DNA of 64,000 nucleotides, taken from assembly GCA_965661625.1 (NCBI GenBank), contig CBFIEM010000002.1, forward strand, positions 62,001-126,000, in the 5' to 3' direction. This DNA is from GCA-2705995 sp965661625 (GTDB taxonomy: Bacteria; Bacteroidota; Bacteroidia; Flavobacteriales_G; Salibacteraceae). Shown here piece by piece: positions 16,548 through 25,893 of the stretch (positions are counted from its first letter, which is position 1; every line of letters begins with the position of its first letter). The position numbers and the translations under genes are program-made. The notes under the pieces were generated by a model. The model had not been told where the DNA came from. It saw only the letters and a program-made list of their open reading frames with translations, and made no database searches.

Positions 16548-17186
16548 GTGAAACAAGGAACAAACATTATTCTCGCAGTATTGACACTGGCAGTAATAGG
16601 TCTTTACGCTCTCCATTTTTCAGGTACTGAACAAGCTACTAATCAGTCTGATGATCTGCTGGCAGACTCGGTTCAGGAGTCCAAGGCTCAGGCAGCTAAT
16701 ATGAAGGAGCTCAGTCAAACGATAGCATATATCAATACAGACTCAATTTTTCAGAATTATGAATTAGCTGTGTCATTTCGGAATGACCTTCGTGCTGAAG
16801 AGGAACGTCTAACGGGGCAATACCAGCAAGATGAATCCAAGGTAATGCAGGAAATTCAAGCTTTTCAACAGCAAGCCTCCACAATGTCGCAGTTTGAAGG
16901 CCGTATGAAAGAAAAAGAATTAATCGGCAAGCAACAGAAGCTGCAGGAAACGGAACAGCGTTTTGCGCTGAAACTTCAGCGGATGGAGGCAGATATGAAT
17001 AAAGAATTGAATGAGCGAATAAAATCTTTTTTAGCGAACTATTCTGCGGATAAACCCTATGAGGTTGTGTTAAGTTATAATGAATTGGGTATTATTCGTT
17101 GGGGTCACGACTCATTAGACATAACCAATGAAGTAATTGTTGGGCTCAATAACGAATACGCAAAGGAGCAACCTCAAAGCCCATGA
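16548..17186 (+). CDS. OmpH/Skp-like periplasmic chaperone
   Basis: A 212-residue protein read from the GTG at 16548, which follows a promoter and gives a good N-terminal membrane or signal segment (TNIILAVLTLAVIGLYALHF). After a ~40-residue linker comes TIAYINTDSIFQNYELAVSF, the typical opening of OmpH/Skp proteins in Bacteroidota. Then ~100 residues of Glu, Gln and Lys-rich coiled coil form the tentacle helices, and the C-terminus (VVLSYNELGIIRWGHDSLDIT) returns to the beta core. Skp holds unfolded outer membrane proteins in the periplasm. The upstream hydrophobic stretch has no clear cleavage site, so it may remain membrane-anchored. It overlaps the next gene as ATGA. Confidence 0.82.
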   Translation: MKQGTNIILAVLTLAVIGLYALHFSGTEQATNQSDDLLADSVQESKAQAANMKELSQTIAYINTDSIFQNYELAVSFRNDLRAEEERLTGQYQQDESKVMQEIQAFQQQASTMSQFEGRMKEKELIGKQQKLQETEQRFALKLQRMEADMNKELNERIKSFLANYSADKPYEVVLSYNELGIIRWGHDSLDITNEVIVGLNNEYAKEQPQSP

Positions 17187-17743
17187 TAGAAGCAAGGTTA
17201 AAATACCAGCAGAATATTATTGAGTATGTATTGTATATGTTTCATACAGAAGATGTGCTCCGAACGTATCAGCTCAATCCAGAAAAAGTAGTTGATGAGT
17301 TAGTAAATAAGAAAGACATTGGTAAACAAGTTGAATCCGAACTTCGCGCCTGGTATCTGGAAACCATTGAGGCTATGGAAAGTGAGAACGTTCAAGAGCG
17401 TGGTCATTTAAGTGATGTCCTAGATATTATTGGAGAACTCTCTTACCTGCATACTTCGCTTATGAATGTTTTTCAGGATAAAGTTTACATCAGTCTTTGG
17501 GAGTCCGCTTATCCGAACATCATGGATTTGGCAAAAAAATCCAATGGAGAAAGTCAAAACCCTATAGAACTTTGCTTTAATGGGATTTATGGTGTTCTTC
17601 TTTTAAAATTAAGAAAAATGGACATTTCTTCAGAAACACTTAAAGCAGTGGAAACATTTTCAGCTCTATTAAAGCACCTTGGCCAGAAATATCAGGACAT
17701 TCGAGAGGGAAGGTTGCGGTTTCCATCGTCATTGAGTAACTGA
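17183..17743 (+). CDS. DUF4924 family protein
   Basis: A 186-residue all-helical soluble protein. It opens with KYQQNIIEYVLYMFHTEDVLR, the pattern that marks the Bacteroidota-restricted DUF4924 family. Its later segment LGELSYLHTSLMNV and FNGIYGVLLLKLRK match the family's length and helix layout as far as memory allows. The start codon overlaps the OmpH-like stop by four bases, implying coupled translation with an envelope chaperone. Function unknown. Confidence 0.7.
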   Translation: MIEARLKYQQNIIEYVLYMFHTEDVLRTYQLNPEKVVDELVNKKDIGKQVESELRAWYLETIEAMESENVQERGHLSDVLDIIGELSYLHTSLMNVFQDKVYISLWESAYPNIMDLAKKSNGESQNPIELCFNGIYGVLLLKLRKMDISSETLKAVETFSALLKHLGQKYQDIREGRLRFPSSLSN

Positions 17744-17830
17744 GTTGCAGGGTGTTTTGTCCGAAATGCTGGAATTACCCGAAACACAAGTGAGCTTTGT
17801 GTAATTTGGGTGCATAAAAACAATGCGATT

Positions 17831-18694
17831 ATGAAAATTTACCCAATAGAAACCGGAAATTTTAAATTAGACGGTGGCGCTATGTTTGGCGTTGTTCCCA
17901 AATCACTTTGGACACGAACTAATCCCGCCGATCAGAATAACTTATGCTCTTGGTCAATGAGGTGCATGCTGATCGAAGATGGCAAAAGGTTAATATTAAT
18001 TGACAATGGGATAGGCGACAAGCAAAGCGAGAAGTTCTTCAGTCATTATCACCTCCATGGTGATTTTTCGCTTGATAGCTCCTTAAACAGATTGGGTTTT
18101 AGCCGTGATGATATTACCGATGTATTTCTTACCCATTTACATTTTGATCATTGTGGAGGGAGTGTAGCTTGGAACAAAGATCGGTCGCGTCTTTACACTA
18201 CATTCAAAAACGCTAAGTATTGGTCTAACGAAGACCACTGGAAGTGGGCAACAGAGCCTAACGCGAGGGAAAAGGCTTCTTTTTTAAAAGAAAATATTCT
18301 TCCCATCAAAGAAAACGGTCAACTACACCATGTATCAATGCCAACCCAAGGAGATATTGGAAGTACAGAGCTTGGTTTTGATGCCTTATTCGTAAATGGG
18401 CATACCGATAAGCAAATGATTCCTCATATTAATTACAAGGGTAAAAAACTTGTATTTATGGCAGACTTACTGCCGTCAACGGGTCACATTCCTTTACCGT
18501 ACGTGATGGGGTATGATACCCGACCATTATTAACTTTAGGTGAGAAAGCTCAATTTTTAAATCGGGCTGCCGACGAAGGTTTCGTGTTGTTTCTAGAGCA
18601 TGATTCAGTAAATGAGTTGTGCACAGTTAAGCATACTGATAAAGGTGTTCGTCTGGATGAAACCTTTTCCTTTAATGAGGTTTTTGGGCAGTAA
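17831..18694 (+). CDS. Metallo-beta-lactamase fold hydrolase
   Basis: A 287-residue enzyme. THLHFDHCGG (about 100) is the metal-binding HxHxDH motif; VNGHTDKQMIPHI (about 188) gives the next histidine; FMADLLPSTGHIPL (about 210) the bridging aspartate; and LFLEHDSVNELC near the end the last histidine. The pattern resembles lactonase-like members (quorum-quenching lactonase or related), but the substrate cannot be told. A GTG at 17810 is also in frame; the ATG at 17831 (MKIYPIETGNFKLDGG) was preferred as the usual family start. The next gene begins 2 bases after the stop. Confidence 0.88.
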   Translation: MKIYPIETGNFKLDGGAMFGVVPKSLWTRTNPADQNNLCSWSMRCMLIEDGKRLILIDNGIGDKQSEKFFSHYHLHGDFSLDSSLNRLGFSRDDITDVFLTHLHFDHCGGSVAWNKDRSRLYTTFKNAKYWSNEDHWKWATEPNAREKASFLKENILPIKENGQLHHVSMPTQGDIGSTELGFDALFVNGHTDKQMIPHINYKGKKLVFMADLLPSTGHIPLPYVMGYDTRPLLTLGEKAQFLNRAADEGFVLFLEHDSVNELCTVKHTDKGVRLDETFSFNEVFGQ

Positions 18695-18696
18695 AT

Positions 18697-19017
18697 GTGG
18701 ATTCTACTTCTGAATATTTAATTGCGCATGCCACTGATGCACATCGCGAAATGACTTCTTGGTTTATACCTGAAGAGTTTGTTGAATTTCAATTGCTTGA
18801 TGAATATCGACCCGATTTTCTGTTTCCAAGTGCGTCACTAGTAGTTTTTATCGTGGATGAAGAACACCTCAATACTGATGGCTATTTACTCGAGTTCAGC
18901 GCTCAACACGATTTAAAAAAAATGGGCTATAAGGTGACTTTTATTACTGCCAAAGAAGTGTTTGCGAACAAGCCAAAATGGCAAGCGAAGCTTGGCGAAC
19001 TTATGACTCAACTTTAG
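18697..19017 (+). CDS. Hypothetical protein, possible degenerate DUF559-like fold
   Basis: A 106-residue protein read from a GTG two bases after the preceding stop. The segment DFLFPSASLVVFIVDEEHLNT followed by HDLKKMGYKVTFITAKEVFAN has the spacing of DUF559 / Vsr-type PD-(D/E)xK proteins, where one expects a IExDGxxH strand and then L-x-x-x-G-Y-x-V-x-x-F. The expected catalytic Glu is replaced by Phe and the Gly by Glu, so any relationship is to an inactive or diverged member. This is a pattern reading only. It shares a 4-base tail overlap with the convergent transporter gene and is probably cotranscribed with the hydrolase upstream. Confidence 0.5.
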   Translation: MDSTSEYLIAHATDAHREMTSWFIPEEFVEFQLLDEYRPDFLFPSASLVVFIVDEEHLNTDGYLLEFSAQHDLKKMGYKVTFITAKEVFANKPKWQAKLGELMTQL

Positions 19018-21221
19018 GCAATTGACTTTTCTTCAAAAGCATTCACAAATAAGATATTTCCTAATTCTGGATATCCTTCAAACACTGTAAGTCCCCCACT
19101 TGTCAACCCTTCATCATTAAAGCCTATAATTGTGAGGTCTGCATCTTGTGAGCGCTCGTTAATAAGCGCTTTGGTTTCCTTATGCTCTTCCATTTGTACT
19201 AAATTGATATTATGAGGAGAAATAGGGATTCGTCCTTGTTTGATCAACTCTTCAATTTTTAGACGCTCGGATGATATACTGTCGGGTGGACAAATGCTAA
19301 AAATTTTAATAAGCCCTCCTTTCCATTCAGGATGGCCCAATAGGATGTATGCTAAAAGCACCATTAAATTTGAGTTGCGATAATCATCAGGTGCTATCCA
19401 TACGTGAATCTCACGGTGATAACCAAATCCTTTTAGTGTACTTTTTAAAATACAAACATCAAATTCAGTGGCATTCAGCAATTGGTAGTTTGCTACGGCG
19501 ATTTCAAGCGTTTCAGGATCCTCTTCTGCGTACTCATAAAGCATTAGGTTATTTCCTTTGCCAGATACCCCAGACAACTGAATGGACTGCGCTATTGCAG
19601 AAGTGTAAGAAGGACTTATTATCGTATCCAAATACACTTTGCTGTTAGAGCCTTGGATTAGTTTTATTAATCGATTCTTGATCACCTTAGACTCGCGATA
19701 GGTTTCGCTATTCAAGAAACCTACAATAAAGTGAATGTATGTACCAAAACCGTATTTGTGAGACATCCACCTAACTAAGTCAAGCGCTGACCTTCGTTCA
19801 AAGCTGTCTTTACTTATCGAAATGATAAAAGGCCGCCAACTTCCTTCTTGGAATGGAGAATCCCTGCGTTGAATGAATAATTGAAGCTCACGATTTATTT
19901 GAAAAATCACTCCTTTGAATAAAGTTACAACTCCTTTCCGTCCTCGGTTACTATATCCAACCCAGAAGTAAATTACGGTCATTATACCCAAAGAAAGTGC
20001 AGCATAAGTAAAGTTCATTTTGAACATCAGGTAGAAACAAAGTAGGGCTCCAAAAAGTGAGAGGTACCACCTGGATCGAAAAGTAGGTCGATATGACGGG
20101 TCCGCGGCAAAGTGTTCCAAGAATGAGACAAGGCAGATGGCACCATAAGTAACCATAAAAAACATTGAAATAATCTGAGCTACAAAATCAATATCCCCGA
20201 TGGCTATAAAAAAGAAAGCAATCGCACATGTCAATGCAATGGCATACATTGGCTCGTTATCAGCTTTACGCCCTTTAGCAAACAGGTGATTTAATTGTTT
20301 GGAAAAAATTTTGTCTGCTCCAAGAGCTTGAAGTGTGCGGGGGGCAATGATAATAGACCCCAATGCAGAAGAAAGACCCGCAGCGGCCAACCCAGCAGGG
20401 ATTATGGGCCCCCACCATGCTATTTTCTCCATAATTAAGAAATCAGTATTCCCAAGATCATTGAGGCTTGCCGAGGTGAAAAGTTTAATGGCTACAGCCA
20501 TGTATACAATGATTCCAGTGACAGTCGCCCAAATTGTTCCGCGTGGAATGGAAACCTTCGGGTCTTTTAAATCTCCAGATAGCCCTAAACCAGCAGCTAC
20601 ACCCGTAAATGCAGGGAAGATGATTGTAAAAACATAGAAAAATGAGTCGGGGTTTACTCTTGTTTCAAAAATGTCGGAGCTGGGGACGCTGTATTCACCT
20701 CCGGCAAAAAACATAATTAAAGAGACTGCCAGAATTACCACAACCCCATAAAGGGCCTTAACTCCAAGATTTGCTCCTTTGGTAAACATGAGCAGGGTAA
20801 GCAAGCCCATAATACCCAGCCCTATCATCTGATTTGATAAATAGAGGTTGAACTCTTGAAAAATGAAATCCCTCAAAGGTTCTGCAGCTACCGCAAAGGC
20901 AATTACATAAAAAGCAACACTAATAGCCTGAGAAAGAAATAATGCTATTCCTATGGAGGCCCCAATGTTTAGCCCGAACGACCTCGAAATCATGTAGTAA
21001 GCCCCTCCACCTTCAACCTTTTGGTTTGTTGCAATCTCAGCAACAGCAAGCGCGGCAGAGATGGTTACACCATGACCAATAACGATGATTAAAAAGGTTC
21101 CAAAGAGCCCGACATTTGATACAGCATAACCGAAACGCAAAAATAGAATGGCACCAAGAATAGTAGAAATTGCCGTCATGAAGACAGGCAGCGTACCCAT
21201 GGTTTTCTGATTCACGTTCAT
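19014..21221 (-). CDS. SLC12-like cation-chloride cotransporter / APC superfamily transporter
   Basis: A 735-residue protein. Residues ~1-440 hold about 12 membrane helices of the APC fold. TILGAILFLRFGYAVSNVGL and EGGGAYYMISRSFGLNIGAS are the helix 1 and helix 2-3 signatures shared with cation-chloride cotransporters (SLC12), which carry chloride with sodium and/or potassium. The last ~290 residues are a soluble domain (WRPFIISISKDSFERRS, ELIKQGRIPISPHNINLVQ and DADLTIIGFNDEGLTSGG), like the cytoplasmic regulatory domain of SLC12 proteins. Ion specificity is uncertain; an amino acid permease is the alternative. It follows comEC by 24 bases and is probably the last gene of its transcript. Confidence 0.82.
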   Translation of the reverse strand: MNVNQKTMGTLPVFMTAISTILGAILFLRFGYAVSNVGLFGTFLIIVIGHGVTISAALAVAEIATNQKVEGGGAYYMISRSFGLNIGASIGIALFLSQAISVAFYVIAFAVAAEPLRDFIFQEFNLYLSNQMIGLGIMGLLTLLMFTKGANLGVKALYGVVVILAVSLIMFFAGGEYSVPSSDIFETRVNPDSFFYVFTIIFPAFTGVAAGLGLSGDLKDPKVSIPRGTIWATVTGIIVYMAVAIKLFTSASLNDLGNTDFLIMEKIAWWGPIIPAGLAAAGLSSALGSIIIAPRTLQALGADKIFSKQLNHLFAKGRKADNEPMYAIALTCAIAFFFIAIGDIDFVAQIISMFFMVTYGAICLVSFLEHFAADPSYRPTFRSRWYLSLFGALLCFYLMFKMNFTYAALSLGIMTVIYFWVGYSNRGRKGVVTLFKGVIFQINRELQLFIQRRDSPFQEGSWRPFIISISKDSFERRSALDLVRWMSHKYGFGTYIHFIVGFLNSETYRESKVIKNRLIKLIQGSNSKVYLDTIISPSYTSAIAQSIQLSGVSGKGNNLMLYEYAEEDPETLEIAVANYQLLNATEFDVCILKSTLKGFGYHREIHVWIAPDDYRNSNLMVLLAYILLGHPEWKGGLIKIFSICPPDSISSERLKIEELIKQGRIPISPHNINLVQMEEHKETKALINERSQDADLTIIGFNDEGLTSGGLTVFEGYPELGNILFVNAFEEKSIA

Positions 21222-21245
21222 GAAGTCAATAATAAACTAATAGAC

Positions 21246-23243
21246 TTAATTGGTTAGTATGTCAAGGGATTTATCCACCGAGTCACATGCTACCCTCATA
21301 AACTGGCTTCCTTTGGAATTCAGTATTTCTACCTGATGTGTTCTAGCCCACTTAATCCAACCATCGCGATTCCAAGGCTTAAGGCTATGGGCTAATACGA
21401 GCTTATCTGGATAGTATTTCGGCAGGTTAGTCGGCTTTCCAGTGCTTACTAACCACAGTTGAGGTGTGTCACTCTCATGAAAATATATTTGCGCAATGGG
21501 GGCTGGTAGTTGAGCTTTATGAATGTGCTTAGCACTCCTAAACCAGGCGTAATTTGATAGAGGTTCTGGCAGTACCGCTGAATCCTGAAGCCAGACATTA
21601 AAGGTATTGCGATTTACAGTTCCCAATGCTGTAAACGTTGGAGTTGAAACAATAAAGGTGGTTTTTGGGGGCTTTTTAAAGACGTGAAAGCTCCCAAAAT
21701 AAATGCATATGGCACCAGCTGCAACGCATATGAACATGTGTGATCTTGTCCTAACAAATAGAAGAATAGCGCAAATACCCAAACCTACTGCAAACCATGT
21801 AAGCAATGGAAGATGAGGAAGTGATAGAATAGGTGACGGTAAGCTCGAAATTTGGAGCAATACCTTATCGAGAATAAGGGTAGTGGTATTAATGATGTAT
21901 GCGAGTGAAATTTCTAAAATGTGAATTGGCGATAACACTAAATAAAGTATCCCGGCACCGACAGCGATAAATGCCGCAGGAATTACAAATAAGTTTGTCA
22001 GGATGCTGTATGTAGGTAAGCTGTGAAAATAAAACCCTACTAATGCAACTGTCCCAGCTTGTGCTCCGATTGAAACAAATGTTATATCGAAAAACATTTT
22101 AATCCATGTGTATTTGAACTTCACATGCGCCAGAAGTGGTTGGATTAGTAATATGCCAGCAACTGCCGAATAGCTAAGTTGAAAGCCGGGATTTAAGAGT
22201 AAACGAGGAGAAAAAATTAGAAGTACCCAAGCGGAAAGTGCTAAGTTTTGCCACGCACCTTGTCCAAGCCGACTCAACTGCCCAAGAACTAAACACGAGA
22301 ACATAACAGCAGCCCTGATAACAGATGGCGATGCTCCAGCAATCAGTGCAAATGACCAAACGGCGATAAGTTGAACGAAAATTCCAACGGGCTTATTTTG
22401 AGCTAGTCTGCCAAATGGTAGAAGCATACCGCGTATCAGTAAAAGAACAATTCCTACGTGAAGACCACTAACCGCTAGCATATGCATGGCTCCGGAAGTC
22501 TGAAAACGTTCCATGAGATCCGGGGTTATTTCAGACTTATTTCCGAACAAAAGCGCGCTTAGGAGTCCAGTTGATCGCGTTGATAGGCTCCCATGATAAA
22601 GGGTGTTCTGAATGGTGCGACTCAACATTTTAGGAATCAAATTTGGTATTAAGTGAAGTTGAAGGGTGCCCATTTGGTGAAGGTTGTCCGCCCAGCCCGT
22701 TAAGCCAAAACCTTGATTAGCCAAGTGTTTTCCGTAATTGAAATTTCCAGGAATAGTTGCTGTATCAGGAAACTCGAGTGTTGCTCGGAAGGAGATAGCG
22801 TCACCAATTTCGTGCAATGAGGCGGAAGAGTCACAGAAAATAAGCGCTTTGGAAGAACAGGGAATTGATTCACCATTTAAAAAATGAGCGAGTTGACTTA
22901 TTGAGAGTTTAGTGTAGCCATTTCGGGTGCTGCCAATGGACTCAATAATGCCTGTATGATTACACTTAAGGTTAGCATTATGGGTGCACAAATCCATGTT
23001 ATCAGAAATGTCTTTTAAACTCTGAAAACCTCCGAGAACAAAAAAGCTAAAGGTTAGAATGAACGGTGCAAGGCTTCGGCAGAAACGAACTCTAGAAAAT
23101 TGACTACAAAAAAGAACTGCCACTAGAGCTAGACTAGTTATATGGACTAGCGAAGGTGGTACAGTACAATAATATCCCCATAAAACTCCCAAACAATAGG
23201 GTAGCAATGATGGGAGCAGGAGTGAGCTGCTCGAGGTGGTCAT
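21246..23243 (-). CDS. comEC: ComEC/Rec2 family DNA-uptake channel, no nuclease domain
   Basis: A 665-residue membrane protein. The first ~210 residues contain two helices and an OB-like domain (GNFNYGKHLANQGF is the usual linker to the channel). Residues ~220-520 are the competence domain with the ComEC signature MHMLAVSGLHVGIVLLLIR (about 250) and many membrane helices. The C-terminal ~130 residues lack the HxHxDH motif of the metallo-beta-lactamase domain found in many Firmicute and Proteobacterial ComEC proteins. ComEC carries single-stranded DNA across the inner membrane. Other competence genes (dprA, comEA) are not in the window. Confidence 0.9.
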   Translation of the reverse strand: MTTSSSSLLLPSLLPYCLGVLWGYYCTVPPSLVHITSLALVAVLFCSQFSRVRFCRSLAPFILTFSFFVLGGFQSLKDISDNMDLCTHNANLKCNHTGIIESIGSTRNGYTKLSISQLAHFLNGESIPCSSKALIFCDSSASLHEIGDAISFRATLEFPDTATIPGNFNYGKHLANQGFGLTGWADNLHQMGTLQLHLIPNLIPKMLSRTIQNTLYHGSLSTRSTGLLSALLFGNKSEITPDLMERFQTSGAMHMLAVSGLHVGIVLLLIRGMLLPFGRLAQNKPVGIFVQLIAVWSFALIAGASPSVIRAAVMFSCLVLGQLSRLGQGAWQNLALSAWVLLIFSPRLLLNPGFQLSYSAVAGILLIQPLLAHVKFKYTWIKMFFDITFVSIGAQAGTVALVGFYFHSLPTYSILTNLFVIPAAFIAVGAGILYLVLSPIHILEISLAYIINTTTLILDKVLLQISSLPSPILSLPHLPLLTWFAVGLGICAILLFVRTRSHMFICVAAGAICIYFGSFHVFKKPPKTTFIVSTPTFTALGTVNRNTFNVWLQDSAVLPEPLSNYAWFRSAKHIHKAQLPAPIAQIYFHESDTPQLWLVSTGKPTNLPKYYPDKLVLAHSLKPWNRDGWIKWARTHQVEILNSKGSQFMRVACDSVDKSLDILTN

Positions 23244-23266
23244 GAATGTTAAGTTACAAAATTTAA

Positions 23267-24439
23267 CTATTCTCCTCTGAAGAAGTCTATCGCAGATAGC
23301 TTTATGAGGTGAATATCCGTGTAATAATGATGTAGGATTTCATTGTAAGGATATCCAAGTGCAGCCATCTTCATCGCCCCCTCTTGAGAAAGACCGACTC
23401 CATGACCAAATCCATATCCTTGAATTTGAAGTGAATCATTACCTAAAGGGCAAACGCAAAAGTAGGTGGACTTCAAACTAAAAACCTCACGCAATTCCCG
23501 AAGACGAAGATCGTCGTAAAGGCCTGTCATTTCGTGTAACCGAGCTTGGGGGCAGTAATTAATGAGGTCATTCACTTTGACAGAATCTAACTGATTTAAT
23601 CCATGGTTATCTTCGAAATGAGACAACCATTTTTCCTTCCTTACATGAACAGACCAATTGTAGTGAGGCATATTTGCTGAAAAGGAATCCGAAACAGCCC
23701 TTAGGTAAGGAACAGCTCCAACCCAGACATCTTCAGAATTCATAGTTTGTCCCCCTGAGTTTGAGTGAAATACAGCAGAAATCAGGTTTATTTCACTATC
23801 CACTATAACAATATCTTGGGTCTCCTTTACGGCCATCATAATGGTATCATTATTCAGACAGCGGTGTTTGTACACTTGTGAATCAACGCGGTCACATACG
23901 TTGAACCCTAATTTTTCAAACTTATCCCAATACTTGAGGGCGTATGTGCGTGAAATGATACTCTGTGATTTGTAGTATTCAAGCGGATTACCATTTCCAC
24001 TTTCACTTTGTACTACCCCTGCTATGTACTGTTCTAGAGGAACTTCATTTATAATGGCCAGTCTACCATTAAATACGGTTATGTCCAAGGTACCATTGTA
24101 ACTTCTGGCTATTCCTACTGGTGATTGTGGCTTTATTTTAAACTGTGATTCGTATGTTTTTTGAACAAGAGATACCTCCTTAAAAGAGCCCAAAACTTCA
24201 GCGTTAGACTTTAACGTTACTTTTCCATTTAAGGCTTGAAATGAGAGCGACTTTTTCTCAGAAGTAGAAGCGATTAATTTGCCATCAGCATAAACTTCAA
24301 AGCTCCCTTGCTCCTCAGTGTAAGAAGCTTTTAGCGGTCTATTGTCCCAAAACAAACCTACACGTATAACGTCGTATTTTCCAGCCAAAAGCACACATGT
24401 ACACAGGCAATAAGTTATGGTTGCAATGAAAGACTTCAT
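23267..24439 (-). CDS. SpoIID/LytB domain protein
   Basis: A 390-residue protein with an N-terminal Sec signal (MKSFIATITYCLCTCVLLAGKY). The SpoIID/LytB core spans about 130-370: LEQYIAGVVQSESGNGNPLEYY with the conserved catalytic-type Glu, KSQSIISRTYALKYW, VFHSNSGGQTMNSEDVW and the terminal GYGFGHGVGLSQEGAMKMA. In Bacillus, SpoIID is a lytic transglycosylase acting on denuded glycans; outside spore formers these proteins are probably cell wall hydrolases or amidase partners. It has its own exact promoter although it lies between lpxB and comEC on the same strand, and therefore could be transcribed apart from the surE-lpxB genes. Confidence 0.9.
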   Translation of the reverse strand: MKSFIATITYCLCTCVLLAGKYDVIRVGLFWDNRPLKASYTEEQGSFEVYADGKLIASTSEKKSLSFQALNGKVTLKSNAEVLGSFKEVSLVQKTYESQFKIKPQSPVGIARSYNGTLDITVFNGRLAIINEVPLEQYIAGVVQSESGNGNPLEYYKSQSIISRTYALKYWDKFEKLGFNVCDRVDSQVYKHRCLNNDTIMMAVKETQDIVIVDSEINLISAVFHSNSGGQTMNSEDVWVGAVPYLRAVSDSFSANMPHYNWSVHVRKEKWLSHFEDNHGLNQLDSVKVNDLINYCPQARLHEMTGLYDDLRLRELREVFSLKSTYFCVCPLGNDSLQIQGYGFGHGVGLSQEGAMKMAALGYPYNEILHHYYTDIHLIKLSAIDFFRGE

Positions 24440-24457
24440 GATTTTTTAACCTGTCGT

Positions 24458-24465
24458 CAAAGGTA
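24458..24465 (-). promoter_or_regulatory. TAnnTTTG -7 element of spoIID/lytB gene
   Basis: Minus strand TACCTTTG, exact, ends 18 bases before the ATG at 24439; predicted leader about 12 bases. Confidence 0.6.
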
Positions 24466-24492
24466 ATTGTAGGCTCATTATGCTTTTGAAGA

Positions 24493-25611
24493 CTACTTAA
24501 GAGTTTTCAACAGGGATTCAGCCGCTTTCCTTGAAGCTCCTACACCACCCAAGCGTTGTTTTAGTGTAGAATAATCGGCTAAAAGTTTTTCATGTTTGTG
24601 TCCTTTGGGTAAAATCGCTTCGAGTTCAGCAGCGATTTTCTTTGGTGTCATATCGTGTTGTATTAACTCGCGAACTACCTCTCTATCCATAATTAAATTA
24701 ACAAGTGAGATGTATTTAATTTTCACGACCATTCGAGCTATCCAATATGAGATCCAGCTGCTTTTGTAACAAACCACTTCCGGGACATCAAAAAGTGCTG
24801 TTTCAAGAGTAGCCGTTCCGCTTGTTACAATTGCGCCGTGTGCATGACCTAAAAGTGCGTAAGTTTCATTTTTCACAACGTACAAGGGTGATTTTTTTGT
24901 GTACTCCTCATAAAATGAATCACTCTGAGATGGCGCTCCAGCTATTACAAATTGATAATCAGGAAAGCGATGAGCCGTTTTTATCATGACTGGAAGCATC
25001 GTCGATATTTCCTGCTTTCTGCTTCCCGGTAATAAAGCGATAATAGGCCGGTCATCCAAGTTGTGAGTATTTTTAAAGTCATGAGCAGAGACCAATTGTT
25101 CTTCTGTTTGGATTACGGCATCAAGCAAAGGGTGCCCAACGAACTCTACTGAATAATCGAACTGTTGGTAGAAGTCTTTTTCAAATGGAAGAATTACCAT
25201 CATATGATCAACAAAACGCTTGATTTTATGAATGCGATTTTGTTTCCATGCCCAAATTTGAGGGCTGATGTAGTAAACGACTTTTATCCCTTGGTTGTGG
25301 GCCCATTCTGCTATTCTAAGGTTGAATCCAGGATAATCAATAAGAACGAGAACATCCGGATTGAATAGCTGAATGTCTTGCTTGCACCACTTCATATTCC
25401 TCAATATAGTTTTGAGGTTCATCAAGACTTCTACGAAACCCATGAAGGCAAGATCGCGGTAATGTTTTACGATTTTAGCACCGGCGTTCTCCATTAATTC
25501 GCCCCCCCAAGCCCTGATGTCAGCTTCAGTGTCTCGCTTAGTTAGTTCATGGATTAGGTTTGCTGCGTGCAAATCACCTGATGCTTCTCCAGCTATAAAA
25601 TAGTACTTCAT
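24493..25611 (-). CDS. lpxB: Lipid-A-disaccharide synthase
   Basis: A 372-residue GT-B enzyme of usual length. It joins UDP-2,3-diacylglucosamine with lipid X to form the lipid A disaccharide at the inner membrane. GEASGDLHAANL (7-18), FVGHPLLDAV (about 170), IALLPGSRKQEIS (about 200) and VTSGTATLETALFDVP (about 275) are the LpxB signatures. The start codon is immediately next to the stop of the small membrane protein gene, in the order surE - small membrane protein - lpxB. It shows that the organism makes a lipid A outer membrane. Confidence 0.96.
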   Translation of the reverse strand: MKYYFIAGEASGDLHAANLIHELTKRDTEADIRAWGGELMENAGAKIVKHYRDLAFMGFVEVLMNLKTILRNMKWCKQDIQLFNPDVLVLIDYPGFNLRIAEWAHNQGIKVVYYISPQIWAWKQNRIHKIKRFVDHMMVILPFEKDFYQQFDYSVEFVGHPLLDAVIQTEEQLVSAHDFKNTHNLDDRPIIALLPGSRKQEISTMLPVMIKTAHRFPDYQFVIAGAPSQSDSFYEEYTKKSPLYVVKNETYALLGHAHGAIVTSGTATLETALFDVPEVVCYKSSWISYWIARMVVKIKYISLVNLIMDREVVRELIQHDMTPKKIAAELEAILPKGHKHEKLLADYSTLKQRLGGVGASRKAAESLLKTLK

Positions 25612-25893
25612 CTAGGTGAATAAATTAGTGTAATAGAAGCAGAAATATAAAATAGCATAGCCCAACGTGGCCAAGAGGATTCCTCTTCCAATCCTGTCTT
25701 GTTCACGTTTCACTAAAAACTGCCTTAATACAAGACCATTAATACCGATAATGAAAAGCTGAAGGTTCTCAATAAGTTTAGCAGAAATCAGTTTTCCGGA
25801 TACAACCATAATTTCATAACTCAAGAAAAAGAGCATCAGTGGAATCCCTATTCCTATGGCTATGCCAATACCAAAAGTGTCATTTTTAAACAT
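25612..25893 (-). CDS. Small membrane protein between surE and lpxB
   Basis: A 93-residue protein with three predicted membrane helices (IGIAIGIGIPLMLFFLSY, LFIIGINGLVLRQFLV and GILLATLGYAILYFCFYY). It overlaps surE by 8 bases and ends directly before the lpxB start, so the three genes are very likely one transcript. In Bacteroidota a small membrane protein is often found at this place. Function unknown; lipid A assembly is a guess from position alone. Confidence 0.75.
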   Translation of the reverse strand: MFKNDTFGIGIAIGIGIPLMLFFLSYEIMVVSGKLISAKLIENLQLFIIGINGLVLRQFLVKREQDRIGRGILLATLGYAILYFCFYYTNLFT

